Source: Brassica napus (Eukaryota > Streptophyta > Magnoliopsida > Brassicales > Brassicaceae). From it: a DNA stretch of 64,000 nucleotides. Shown piece after piece: positions 35,732 through 47,231 of this stretch (the stretch's first letter is position 1; each line of letters opens with the position of its first letter). The notes under the pieces are model-generated. The model made no database searches. It was not told the origin of the DNA and saw only the letters and a list, made by a program, of their open reading frames with translations. The stretch lies in NCBI RefSeq assembly GCF_020379485.1, contig NC_063448.1:48121218-48185217 (forward strand). Direction: 5' to 3'. The translations under genes were made by a program, and so were the position numbers.

Positions 35732-37505
35732 TTACCTCTTGACAAAAGAATCATCCTCGGTGTTTATCACAATCTTTTCACCTGCCTCCAGATAAGATGG
35801 TACCTGAGGAACCAATGGAATTGCAATCAGACTAGTTTCTTGATCACAAGAAAGATTCAAGGTAAAAGAACTTGAATTGCTGTAACTTCCAAAGGAAAGT
35901 GAGATTTTACTTGAATAGTAGAACCATTATCCAGGAGAGCCCTCTTGTAACTGCAGTTTCATTCGCCATTTTTGAGAAAGACGATGGTAAGAATCAACGA
36001 TATGTAAAGAGACATATACCGACGAAAAAAAGTGAAAAGTTTTCCTGATCTTAAAGAAAAAACATACCGAGGAGCTGAGGTTAAGCCTTTCATTGGTAGT
36101 TGAGTTTCTTGGATCGTGCATGTGACATGCTTAGGGACAGATGCAGATAAAGCTCTTCCATCATACAGCTGCAACTGGACTCTCATTTCCTCTGTCAACA
36201 CACGAACATATATCAAAGGGAAGGAAAGAATCAACAGAATACGTTAGCAGTTATAGAACATGCAAATGGATTCTAGCAAAACAAACAAAGCGGACTGATG
36301 TTGTTGCTACACCAACCTTTTAAATATACAGCAGCTTTGCCAAATATGTCCAATGGCACCTCAACTTGCTCAAACGTATCGGGCCTGTCGAGTTAGAAAT
36401 CAGATTTTACAACTCATGATCCTACAAAATGTATAAAGTCTACGAAACAGGCAAGGAGATTGCACAAAAAAAAAGTCGGACTCACTCAATCAGGAATGCA
36501 GTATCTCCCTCTGTATATAAACATGTGAACGATTTCTCCTGAACAAAAACCTCTGAAATAGTGGATTGATACAAAATCAATATCACACCAAAATAAAATT
36601 TGATATAGTTACGCTAGGTTTTGAATGTTAATGGAATAAGTAACATACTTTCAACGGACTCCTCAGGTCCAAACCGCAGGTTAAGTTTGCTCCCGTTGTC
36701 AACATCTCGAAGCTCTACCTGTTTCCCGCAAAGAAAAAAGAGAATATCAACAGAAAAAGACAAGGTAACTGTTGATAAAATAGAACAAGTCGAGTAGCAA
36801 AGGCTAAGAAAAAAAAAAAGAAACTTATAATTAACAGAACCATATCAAATACCAAGCCACATGCCTAATCAGCTTAACATGTTCAACATGAATTCCTAAG
36901 CTGGTGCTTTCACAGCTAATATGATCATTTGGAGTTCCAAATGCATACCTGTATGGAGGCTCCTCCTCTGCCTTGTTGTTTATGCTCTGATTCTACAACC
37001 TATAACAGGAACAAAAAAAACAATCGTGTTTATCAATACGTAGAAGAACCAAAAAAGACTGAAAACATGATGAAACAAATGTCCAAATGACTAACCCGGA
37101 AAGTACGTCCTGAAAAAGTCCACGTTCCATCCAAAATTGAGTTAGATTCAAACCTATCCATAAACGCTCTGATATATAACAGAAAAGGAGAAAAGCCGCC
37201 AAACCTGTTCGTTCAATAACGTTCCCTGGCCTTAACTGGAAAAAAAAAAAAAAAAAGCAACCAAGAACTCAGAGTGAGCACAAGAAAACGAGCAATAATA
37301 ATAACTCTGCTAATCAAATGAGTAGGAACTCTACCTGAATGGCGTTAACTTTAACGCCGCGGCTTTGAAGAGCAGACCACAGTGAACCAAGCGCACGAGT
37401 TTCCCCGGAGCATCCACCTGATGTCGCCACTGTGATCCCGTGACTTACGCGTGATAACAGCGATCGGCTCAAAGAATAAAGCGATCTACTCGAGATCCCT
37501 CGCAT
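35732..37505 (-). CDS. Organellar elongation factor P (EF-P) family protein
   Basis: Ten exons: 37335-37505, 37205-37235, 37096-37109, 36949-36999, 36649-36718, 36486-36552, 36317-36384, 36068-36191, 35911-35950, 35732-35803; 235 aa. All introns are GT-AG and phases close. The protein has an N-terminal Ser/Arg-rich presequence ('MRGISSRSLYSLSRSLLSRV'), suggesting mitochondria, then the KOW-like EF-P domain ('LRPGNVIERTGRTFRVVESE', 'QQGRGGASIQVELRDVDNGS'), the OB domain, and a C-terminal OB domain ending 'YLEAGEKIVINTEDDSFVKR'. EF-P relieves ribosome stalling at proline stretches in bacterial-type ribosomes. The position usually carrying the modified lysine is Arg-Gly-Gly here, as in some EF-P groups. 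The third exon is only 14 nt. The ATG at 37505 was chosen because the upstream frame lacks a targeting-type start. Confidence 0.93.
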
Positions 37506-39383
37506 CTCCGTTACACCTGCAACAACAAAAAGAAACAAGCTTTGTGTTTTTTTTTTTCTTCTTTCAATGTCGGAATATATACACAAAGCAAACCAACGCT
37601 TTTGTCTTCCTAATCAAAACGAAGAATCAAACAAAACAGAGTACAAGATAACAGAATCTGTTCGTATCTCACGAACAGTTCTCAGTACTAAGCACATAGA
37701 AGTATTGCAATTTTCAAAGCTAAAAAAAGTAAAGCTTTTTCAAAACCCTTTAGACTTGATATAGGTATCGAAGAGAGAAAAGGAGAGAAGATGGCTCGGA
37801 ACGAGAGGGGTTTTTACCAGTGGGAGAGGAAGATACAAATCAGTCGAGTCGAGTGATGGAGAAATGCGAATCACGACGATTTGGGAGGGCAGACGGCGGT
37901 GGAACTTGTTAACCGGAATAAACCCTCTCGTCTTTGGGCCGAGAGAGGATAGTAAGCCCAATATGCAACTTGTCGTACTGAATGCTATATTTTGAACGCA
38001 AACGTTGTTTTGGGTCGAAACTAGTTAGGGAAACATCAAATTATTTATATTTGATACACGTAATATATATATATTCATTAAGATAACAATACAATATATA
38101 AGAATTATCTTTTTTCTTTTTAAAATGATATTATTAATATAAGTTCGTTTTTATTATAAATAAGTTATATTTAAGAATTTATTAAGAGTAACTTTGACAT
38201 TAACCGGTCTAACTTTTAACGTAAGAACTCTGTTACGAAAAATCAATTCGCAAATAATAGTATAGATTTTATTTTTAATCGAAAAAAGTTTGGTTCTCGT
38301 GAATGCATACATACTAGGTGTTTTGTTCGCACATGCAGGCATAATTATCTTATAACTATTTATTACTATTTATTATTAATTTATATCATTATTTTAATTT
38401 TTTTTAAATAGTATAATTTTAATAAATTGTTTTTTATAAAAAAAAACGGATTGGGCTAATGCATGTATCGATGTGTGCAAACTATTATATCCAAAGACCA
38501 TAAAACAAAATTATTATCAAAACATGTTTTTCTTTTTTAAGTTATTTTAATTATATTTCTATGATGAATTTATTCAATAAAGGTAATAATTTATTTAGTA
38601 AGTCTAACATTAACGTGAAAGTTCGAATGCAAAAAATCATTTTGCAAATAATAGTATAAATAGACATACATGGATGATTTCTCTTTTAGCTATATGACAC
38701 ATGGATTAATCTGTTTAGCCTTTAAAACTCTTATTCTTGACCCTAAATATCTCCTGAAGGATATATGCTTTGGCTAAAGAGAGACTTAGGCAGCTATTTT
38801 TAGGCCATAATTTTATCCTTTCATATATAAAAGAAGATTATTCATAATCATAAGATATGATGTCTTCATCACGGGCCATACTTTATATCTTATGTTGTCT
38901 TCATCATGACACATCACTTATCATACTTATCTTCTGGAGACTTCAAAATTACCAATTCATGTTAACTGGTGAAAAAAAGCAGATTTTTCAATGTTTAATA
39001 GTGAAGTAGTGATTCTTGGATACATGAAATATTTCTTAAAGAACTTTAACCGAAAAAAGTTTAAACAACACTAAAGATTAGTACTTCAAATGTAGAATAT
39101 TTTCTACTAAACAAACGTGATCTACACAAACACATGCGTATCTTAGGTTTCATTAATTATTACAACAATGGTTATCCTAATCCAAAAAGTTTATTCTATC
39201 AAACGTTCATTGTATCTAGAGCCATCTTCACACACACATTAAAATATACACATAAATATCTATATATATATATATATATATATATATCTTCATATAAATC
39301 ATCATTTGAGTAAGCACAAAAACTAAGCAACAAGTCTTATTGTTGTAGAAACAGTGCCAAGAAGCAACGTTTTTTCTCATCAA
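37506..39383. other. Intergenic with Helitron-like 5' termini
   Basis: The first 400 bp are the EF-P upstream region. At 38160-38270 and 38575-38660 two diverged copies of a ~100-bp sequence each end in gcaaataatagtata; on the minus strand the first reads TCTATACTATTATTTGC, a common Brassicaceae Helitron 5' end. Candidate 3' ends (ctag at 38021 and 38314) lack convincing hairpins. The rest is AT-rich, with a (TA)n run at about 39265-39290. No gene was seen. Confidence 0.4.
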
Positions 39384-39584
39384 ATGTCTTCGTCTTACAT
39401 ATCATCAACCTACGAGCTGATGAAAGCCGGAGAACATCCAAAGAGAGCGGTGATGGTGGAGAATATACCGGGGGCGAAGAAGCGGGCAGTGAAAGAACGT
39501 GACATCAACGAAAGTGCAGAGGCATTTAGACAGAAATTCAGAAAGCAGCTTCTTCTCCAAACGGTTGGAATCAATTGTCAGTAA
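39384..39584 (+). CDS. Small LEA-related protein
   Basis: A single-exon ORF of 66 aa starting 'MSSSYISSTYELMKAGEHPK'. It is basic and hydrophilic, with 'VPGAKKRAVKERDINESAEA'-like composition (the actual text has 'IPGAKKRAVKERDINESAEA') and no signal peptide or membrane segment. Similar short proteins are annotated as LEA-related in Arabidopsis (At1g52680 in the syntenic place, recalled). I chose the ATG at 39384; an upstream in-frame GTG at 39354 is not a plausible plant start. A TATA-like (TA)n lies about 100 bp upstream. The function is unknown, perhaps seed or stress related. It is placed head-away from BADC. Confidence 0.7.
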   Translation: MSSSYISSTYELMKAGEHPKRAVMVENIPGAKKRAVKERDINESAEAFRQKFRKQLLLQTVGINCQ

Positions 39585-39870
39585 CAGCAATGCTTACTAG
39601 AAATCATCACCTATATCGTTTTTAACCCGAGAGATCTCTGAACTATTAGTATCGCTTGTGTGTGTCTATGTATTAAGAAAGAAAAAAGTATCATAATGTT
39701 TTTGTTTATATAAAAAAAGAAGAACAGAATAAAACAGTGTCTTAAAAAAAGAACTTTCAGACAAACAGAAACACAGAGATGTGAATGAAGTTTTATATTG
39801 TTATAAAAAAAAAAAACATACACAAGGCACGTTTCACAACATAAAACCAAGCTCAGGTCTGGTTCTAGTA

Positions 39871-41770
39871 CTACTGAAGCTTCTTGATCCCAGGGAAGGA
39901 AGGAAGGATTGATATGAGAGCATCATTGTATCCTACAGGCTCTGTTTTGAAATTAGAAAAAAAATAAAAAATCATTAGGCAAAGAGTATTAAGAAAGGTT
40001 AAAGAATAATAAGAAGAAAGACTTGCCTCCATCCTCTCTGAGTATTTTGACAACCTCGCCGGTAACATCAGACTGGAAGATTGATCAAGAAACAGAGAAG
40101 CAATGTTAACAGACTTGGTGACAAGCAAGAGTTATAAGATGATTAATACATCAGAAATTGAAATAACCTCGATTGGAAACTGGCCACCGAGTTGTTCAAT
40201 GTAGCACAGAACTTGACCTTCTTTCACTTGGTCTTTCTGTCAAGTGTACACAAAAAGCAAAGACAAGACTAATGAGCGGTCTCCCCATTAAACCAAACAC
40301 TATCTTCTAGCTCAAGACGATTGGTCTTTTACCTCTTTACATGACGAAGGAGTGCGTTTACCCTTTAAGGTTTTGGATCTCCTGAAGAACCCTACCTGCA
40401 TTTAGATTTGGTGACTTTCCGACATTTATTTAGCCTTTTAAGTTGTGTGGTCTCTTACTTTTGGAGATTGGAGAATCACCAAACCCTGATCAGCAGCTGA
40501 GGATGTTGGTTTTGTGATAGCCAGTGAAGTAGAGGAAGCTGATCCATTCGAATCAACACCCTCCGTGGTTGCACTTGCAGCAACGGCAGCAGGAATTGGC
40601 TGAGGTTGTGGTGGACTACTGTTGTTGTCAGCTAAGTTCGTTGCTACATACAGGCGGAAACCCCCCAGCTATTAGCATGTGCAAATGAAAGACGTGGAAG
40701 ATATTAGAATAACAATCCTTTAAAAGAACTTAGCTGAGCACTACTAATCAAAAGAGCAATAATATAACTACAGAGCCCTTACTTTCAATTCAAACTCTGC
40801 AATTGATGAGGAGTCGCATATTTCAGTTACAAGAGCTTCCACCTACAAGATCAAATAAAGGAATCAAACCAAATGTATTTATTTATTGTGCAAGTACATT
40901 CCTATAAAGCATGTTCCCATAGAGTCAAAAATCAAATCAAAATCCCACCTCAGAGGGCTTGGGAACAAGCTGAGCGTTCAATGGAGATGGCTTGGTCATT
41001 TCAGCATCTTCTACTTCAACAGTAGCTATTGATATAAAATTGTTAATTCAGAAAACATTTAAGGAGAAATAAGAGACATACCCTTCTACGCACAATGTGA
41101 AACACTCGGTGCATCTATCATAGAAGAAAGACCTAGAGATCATAAAGCATAGAGAGACAAACGTACCTGCAGATTCGGCAGCTGTGACAGTAGACGCTTG
41201 GGGAGCTTTCACAGAACCAAGAGTTGCCCTGAGACTCAAGTACTTAACCAGCCTTTGACCAATCAACACTCTTTGATTGCATGGTATCTGTAACTGTAAG
41301 CTTCCAGATCTTACTCTACTGAGGTCTACTGCTGAGATTTTAATCTTAGGAACTCCTAGGCTACCTGAAATAGACACCGAGGTCTCGTTTACACCCTCAA
41401 ATCCGAGATAGCTCTAGAAGCATTCAGTATGAAAATCTCATGGTAATGGTGCCTAACAGTGTATTGATTGGATTTATAAGAAACTAATAGTCATTATTTA
41501 ATTAAATTACAGAGAGTGTAAATGACAAATGATTAAATTAGATTAAGCTTAATTCAATGTAAAGGAAGCAACTTTTGAACTTAAGAGAAATGCTTCAACT
41601 TTAGATCACAATTCACAGCATAAATCAAATCAAATTGTTCAAATCAAGTCCCCAAAGTTTCCATATTTTTCGATGAATATCATTCTATGAGAGAACATAA
41701 AACTATGAAATCATCCAAGTTTTGAATGTGAGAACAAGAAGACAGGTGAGAGAAACTTACAGGAAGCCAT
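39871..41770 (-). CDS. BADC: Biotin/lipoyl attachment domain-containing protein (BADC)
   Basis: Nine exons: 41761-41770, 41167-41364, 40949-41025, 40783-40842, 40459-40668, 40333-40395, 40168-40236, 40027-40072, 39871-39941; 267 aa. BADC proteins resemble the biotin carrier subunit of plastid acetyl-CoA carboxylase but are not biotinylated; they replace it in the complex and damp fatty acid synthesis. The N-terminus is Ser/Arg-rich as in plastid transit peptides. The biotinyl-like domain covers the C-terminal ~90 residues: 'LVILQSPKVGFFRRSKTLKG', 'KDQVKEGQVLCYIEQLGGQF', 'ESDVTGEVVKILREDGEPVG'. Where the carrier has the biotinylated AMKM lysine this has 'YIEQLGG', the expected BADC change. The intron between the last two exons has a GC donor (G|gcaagt); the rest are GT-AG. 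Exon 1 has only 10 coding nt. Confidence 0.93.
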
Positions 41771-42060
41771 GAAGGAGGGAAGGCAAGGATTCGTGACAGA
41801 GAATGTAAGGCAGAGAGGGATGAGATTATTGAAACCGATGCGATAACGATACGAACGAGGGAGGGCGAGAAGACTCTTGATTAAATCAAAAAAATTTGAG
41901 GTGAACGCTCTTTGTTGGTTGGGTTAGCTCATTCGATACAACCAGAGTGTCTTTGTACAGCGAAGCACGAAAGACTAAACTTTTCTTTTATTTGGGCTTT
42001 TCTAGCCCATTAATGTGACTACATAGCCCATTGGGAAATACCCAAAGTTAGTATTAAAAA
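41771..42060. other. BADC upstream region
   Basis: The BADC 5' UTR and promoter. GGGCTTTT/AGCCCAT-type motifs occur at 41994-42030. No gene was seen. Confidence 0.4.
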
Positions 42061-42089
42061 AGTTTGAGCGACAAGTATTGACCGTAAGG

Positions 42090-43095
42090 ATCAAAATGAC
42101 CAAAATATTTCATTAAAAAAGTAAATATACATTTATATCCATCCATAGGACTAACTAATCCAAACTTTAGGGTTTAGAGATAACAGGTGGAGATTTGAGA
42201 TTGAGATTTAAAAATTTCATAAAATAAAAAATAAATATTAAAAATTTGAAAATAAAAATTTTAAAAATAGTTTCAAAAAATATTTTTGAATTACAAAAAG
42301 AAAATTTGAAAAAAAAAAAAATTCAAAATCTTTTTTTTTTTTTAAAATTATAAAAAAGTTCGAATTTGAAAACATATAATCTAAATTTTTTTAAAAAATT
42401 ATTTTTTAAAAATTTTTAAATTTTTTTTTATTTTTTTTATATATCTAGGTTATTAGGATCTTTTTACCTATTAAATAAAATATTTTGGTCATTTTCCTCA
42501 TAATTGCATCAAGTAATTTCGTGTTTGTTTAACATAAATGTATATTCATTTTTCACTTAAACAAAACTTTTGAATATTTAGTTAATGTTGTGTTTATTTT
42601 AAAATTAAATTTATATTTCCTTTTAACTAAAACGAACTTTTAAAATATCTAACTAATTTTCTAATTATAAATAAACACATGTACAGTTTTGTATTAATCT
42701 ACGATATTAATTTTATATAATATTTTTCAATAAATTTTTTGATGTTTCACCAGTAAAATTTTTCAATTTAGAATTTTGTATCACATGATTTAAAATATGA
42801 AAAATTTAAAACAAATAAATTAAATAATTGCATGTGAACTATAAAATTGTTGTGTTTTAAAATGTTATATTAAACAATTAGTAATATGGTTAATATTACA
42901 ATTAATCATGTAAAACAAATAATTATGTGTGTAAAAATAAAATAATCATCTGCACGGTTGTGCGGGTCAAGATCTAGTATAATCTAAAACTATAAAAAAA
43001 AATTATTTTTTTTATTATTTTTTTATATATCTAGGGTATTAGGGCTTTTTAACTATTAAATAAAATATTTTGGTCATTTTTCTCCTTGTTATCAA
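42090..43095. repeat. Inverted-repeat element, probably interrupted by a Helitron piece
   Basis: gatcaaaatgaccaaaatattt at 42090 is the reverse complement of aaatattttggtcatttt at 43060-43080, and a second copy of the right-hand block lies at 42450-42500. A ~75-bp direct duplication (tatatatctagg-ttattagg...) brackets the Helitron-like stretch between. Most of the interior is A/T homopolymer-rich. Confidence 0.5.
42500..42977 (+). mobile_element. Helitron 3' end (partial element)
   Basis: The plus strand ends tgcacggttgtgcgggtcaagatCTAG followed by host T (42978). gcac-ggtt-gtgc forms a small hairpin about 12 bp before CTAG, the classic Helitron 3' terminus. The sequence before it is AT-rich. 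No 5' TC terminus could be assigned, so the start given is approximate. Confidence 0.6.
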
Positions 43096-43099
43096 AACT

Positions 43100-44300
43100 T
43101 GAAAATTGTCTATTTAGGAGAATTGCCCTAGTCCATGTACATGGTTTGTAAAAAATTCATAAAATTATTAAATTTGTGCTTACTGGTCTAACCGGTAACC
43201 AAGGAATGAAAAAAATAATGCATTCTTTATTATTCTTTTTTTTATTTCACAATTTATAAAGAATAGTTTTTTCTTTTTCATTATTTCTCATTCTTTTTAT
43301 TCTATAAGAATATTGAACAAATTTGTTCCTCTCCAAAATTGATAAGGAATGATTTTTTTTTTCATTCCTATAATTTTATTCATTTGCATTTTTTTCTACT
43401 TATTTTCTCTAATGGTCACCGGTTAGACCCAAGTCTGTCAATCTTCAATTTTTTTGTTTTCACCGGTTGGACGTAAATCTTAAATTAAAATATCCAGATA
43501 TTTATATAAAAGGATACTTACACACGTTTAAGAACACTTTATCCAAAGTTGTTTTCTTAAAACAAAAAAAATGGTTATACTGAACACACTTGGATGCATG
43601 CAAGAACCTTCATACTTGCACTATCGCAAGCAATTTTAAATTCGGATTGTTTAATTATTTTTCCTTTAATATATTTGGTTTGTGTATATAAAATTCTACT
43701 TACTATTGCACATTTTTTTATAACCACAAATTACTACTGCACATTTACGCTCAATAGGTTGACAACTTGTAATAAAGTGTATTAACATTAGAAACTTATG
43801 TGATTGATATATTATACTGTAATATATCAATCAATTGTTTTGACAAAAGATAGATATATTACACATAGACGGCCCTATACTATATAGTCTGCGTTGAAAA
43901 GGCTGGACAACAAAAGAACAAAAATGACAAGAAAAAGTAGCAACTCATGTATAAACAATAAGCCATGAAATTGTGAAGAGAATCTTCTTTTAAGAAAGAC
44001 ATGCAGCGTACAATGGTCAGAATAACAAAGAAAATTACTACAATCGCCAGGGAAAACGATTTGACGTGGTAAGTATTTTCATTGGCTAGTTCTCACACGT
44101 ATAACAAGGCTAATTATATGTGGAGGCGCATACATTGATACATAGTTTAAACTCTTGTTCGAGAACTCGTTAGGCGTTCCTGTTTGGGTTGGACTTAGAG
44201 TATAATGAGAAAATCGGAAATTACGCGGGGATTAATTGGGGATTAGTTTTATTGCATATATAACTATTTAAGGGTTATATAGGACATATGTGAAACTAAA
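43100..44300. other. Intergenic, no gene seen
   Basis: AT-rich, with poly-T/poly-A blocks and a short palindrome at 43805-43835 (tgattgatatatta...taatatatcaatca). No ORF is supported. Confidence 0.4.
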
Positions 44301-44307
44301 CTAACGA

Positions 44308-44378
44308 TAATTCGTGGTCTAGTGGTATGCCCACTTCCTAAAGTCCATAGGACACGGGTTACAACCCGGGCTGAACCT
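44308..44378 (+). other. tRNA-like sequence (pseudo-tRNA or tRNA-derived repeat)
   Basis: ttcgtggtctagtggtatgc matches a D-arm/A-box pattern and gacacgggttacaacccggg a T arm, but the B-box consensus is off and the anticodon arm is irregular. A T/A-rich run follows, as in SINE-type repeats. Confidence 0.4.
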
Positions 44379-44823
44379 TTTTTCAACTTTTTTTTTTTAA
44401 CTAAGTTTAATTAAAGCAAAATGACAAAAATATTCTTTTCTTCGACCTCCACACCTGCGATTTTACGGCCGCTTTTTCACTTTTTCTTACGATTTCTTGA
44501 TGTTTTTGGTTTATAAGTTGATGTGAACATATATTGAACAGATCAATGATATAATATGTGATTATGGGCTTAGAAACAATCGTTTTAAAAAAAATCCGAA
44601 GAACTGGCCGAATCAGTGCAAATCGCCACGGATTGCCGTCGCCTCGCGCTTTTCCGGCGAGTTTTCGACCGCGAACGCGTTTTCGAAAATGGGTTTAAAC
44701 TAAACATCGAAGTTGTCTGGATACTTCTATATTTTAAAAGTATTTCAAAAAAAAAAAACTTCTATATTTTAAATTTCTAAGTTTTGATTTCAGCTAACTG
44801 GTAAAGAATATTTTAATGAACGA

Positions 44824-45691
44824 TACTTAGGTTCACCTCTGTGGTGAATGATTAAATTCACCACACTTTTCATAACCAATCAAAGTGTCATGTAGGAGTA
44901 GTTAAAAAAGACAATAAAAATAAAATAAAAATAGCTGAAAAAAACAACACCGACATTGATTAACGTCGTTTAAAAACCTAGACTATAAAACCATAAATCC
45001 TAAATCTGAAACACTAAACCATAAATCTCAATCCTAAACTCTAAACCCTAAATCTTAAACTTTAAACCCAAACTCTAAACAATAAACCTTAAATCCTAAA
45101 ATCTAAACCCTAAACCCAAAGCTATAAACCATAAACCATAAAATCTAAACCCTAAATCCTAAATCCTAAACCCTAAACTTTTTTTTTAACCCTAAACTCA
45201 AATCCTCAACTCAAATCCTAAACTCTAAACCCAAAACTTCAAATCCTAAACCCAAACCTCTAAACCCTAAACCTATCTGCTAGTTAATAAGATTAAGGTT
45301 TACGGTTTAGAGGTTTGGGTTTATGGTTTATGATTTAGGGTTTGGGTTTAAGATTTAAAGTTTTGGGTTTAGGGTTTAGGATTTAGAGTTTAGATTTTAG
45401 GATTTAGGGCTTATTGTGTAGAGTTTGGGTTTAGGGTTTAAGATTTATGGTTTAGATTTTAGGATTGGGATTTATGGTTTAGTGTTTTGGATTTAGGGTT
45501 TATGGTTTTAGAGTTTAGGTTTTTAGAATTTAGAATTTTGCGGATCGCGCTAATTAATGTCGGTGTTGTTTATTTTTTTAGCTATTTAATTTTTTACTTT
45601 TATTGTTTTTTTAAACTATTTATATATGACATTTTGGTTGGTTATGAAAAGTACGGTGAATTTAACATTCACCGTAGGGTGAACCTAAGTA
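44824..45691. mobile_element. Fold-back element with long inverted repeats and telomere-like core
   Basis: The left end tacttaggttcacc and right end ggtgaacctaagta are perfect inverse copies. Inverted similarity continues through agctgaaaaaaacaacaccgacatt (left) and aatgtcggtgttgtttatttttttagct (right), about 150 bp on each side. The centre is a long hairpin of degenerate aaccctaaa units (45000-45270) facing ggtttaggg units (45295-45540). It has no coding capacity. It is a fold-back or MULE-derived MITE; I could not find a clear target-site duplication. Confidence 0.8.
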
Positions 45692-45996
45692 TTGTTATAT
45701 TTTAATTGTATAATGTCCAAGTGATGTTTGATTGTTTGACAAGGTCACGGAAACATGCATGTTACAACCGATACAATGATCAAAACTGAACATAGCCATA
45801 TTGATATTATAACATGCAGCAACACACTTATGGTGTTGACACGTAGCAAGCATCTTTCAGTTAACCATAACGTGTCACGACAACACAGGATAACACGTAC
45901 AAGATCGAGAAACCGCATATACTAAACACTGGCAAAGTACAACACCCATACTCACTAATTTAATTAGCTTTTAATCTCCACACACCACGCAGCTAT

Positions 45997-46057
45997 ACAC
46001 GTGTCTTCTATGCCAACACGTGCCTTGTTCTCAAACCGACCAAGGCACACTATAAAT
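45997..46057 (+). promoter_or_regulatory. ABRE motifs and TATA box of the LEA gene
   Basis: acacgtgtc (45997-46005) and acacgtgcc (46016-46024) are G-box/ABRE elements bound by bZIP factors in the abscisic acid response. tataaat at 46051-46057 is a good TATA box about 110 bp before the ATG. Further acgt-core motifs lie at 45840-45900. This fits a seed/drought-induced LEA gene. Confidence 0.7.
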
Positions 46058-46161
46058 GTCTCGATGGTCTGGATAACAATACACAGTTTATACACAGCAA
46101 CGAACATTTACAGAAAAAGCTTTAACTTTCATTTCCTATTTGCGCATTTGAAGAAAGAAAA

Positions 46162-47231
46162 ATGGCGTCCAACCAACAAAGCTACAAAGCTGGTGAAACA
46201 AGAGGCAAGACTCAGGTACTAATAATAATATATACATCTACATATCTATGGGTGTAACTGGTGATAACTAAAAGGAATACGTGGAATTATAGGAATTATT
46301 ATTTATAGAATTTAATGGATTGAAATTGGCATTCCACTTGTTTTGGATGTTTTTGATTTGGAATGATTTTTCAAATGATAGTTAAATTTTTTTTCCAGAA
46401 TGGTATGTAATATTATGGAATGAAATTAACACATTTCATTTTTTAATTGTAACTGGTGAATTTTTTTTGGAATGTGCATCTGAATTAAGCATTCAGGAAG
46501 TTTTAATTCCAAAAAGATAGCATTCCAGTTGCAGCCTATATATGTATCTCATTCTCTTTTCAAGTTCTAAAGATGCTTTGGTTGTGTAATAACAGGAGAA
46601 GACGGGACAAGCTATGGGAGCGATGAGGGACAAGGCTGAGGAAGGCAAGGACAAGACTTCCCAAACGGCCCAAACAGCCCAACAAAAGGCTCAGGAGACG
46701 GCCCAGGCAGCGAAAGAGAAGACATCTCAAGCTTCCCAAACGACCCAGCAAAAGGCTCAGGAGACGGCACAGGCAACGAAAGACAAGACCTCTCAAGCTG
46801 CCCAAACAACCCAGCAAAAGGCTCATGAGACGACCCAAGCAGCAAAAGACAAGACATCTCAAGCTGCCCAGACGGCCCAAGAAAAAGCCCGGGAGACGAA
46901 GGACAAGACCGGAAGTTACATGTCCGAGACAGGAGAAGCCATAAAGCAGAAGGCTCAAAACGCTGCTGAGTACACAAAGGAGACGGCTCAAGAAGCGGCT
47001 CGGTACACGAAAGAGACGGCTGAAGCCGGTAGAGACAAGACCGGTGGGTTCTTGAGCCAGACAGGCGAGCAAGTGAAGCAGATGGCAATGGGTGCAGCTG
47101 ATGCGGTGAAGCACACTGTTGGAATGGCTACGGAGGAAGAAGACCGGGAGCATTATCCAGGCACCACTACGACCACTACTGGTACTACTCGGACCACTGA
47201 TCCGACTCATCATACTTATCAGAGGAAGTGA
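46162..47231 (+). CDS. Late embryogenesis abundant protein, group 3 (LEA_4)
   Basis: Two exons, 46162-46215 and 46596-47231; 229 aa. The protein is built of 11-residue repeats of the type '[11 protein letters not shown]', '[11 protein letters not shown]', '[10 protein letters not shown]' (residues about 25-135), then '[20 protein letters not shown]', and a Thr-rich tail. Such proteins are disordered in water, fold into amphipathic helices on drying, and protect membranes and enzymes in seeds and stressed tissue. It corresponds to LEA7/LEA76-type genes (At1g52690 or At3g15670, recalled). The single intron after residue 18 and the ABRE promoter fit. The long opposite-strand frame here is a by-product of the repeats. 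The intron hosts a MITE-like insert. Confidence 0.95.
46250..46535. mobile_element. MITE-like insert in the LEA intron
   Basis: gggtgtaactgg at 46250-46261 and ccagttgcagcc at 46524-46535 form imperfect terminal inverted repeats. The interior is AT-rich with several ggaat/attcc repeats. A hAT-type MITE is likely; the target duplication is unclear because the flanks are both (ta)-rich. Confidence 0.5.
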
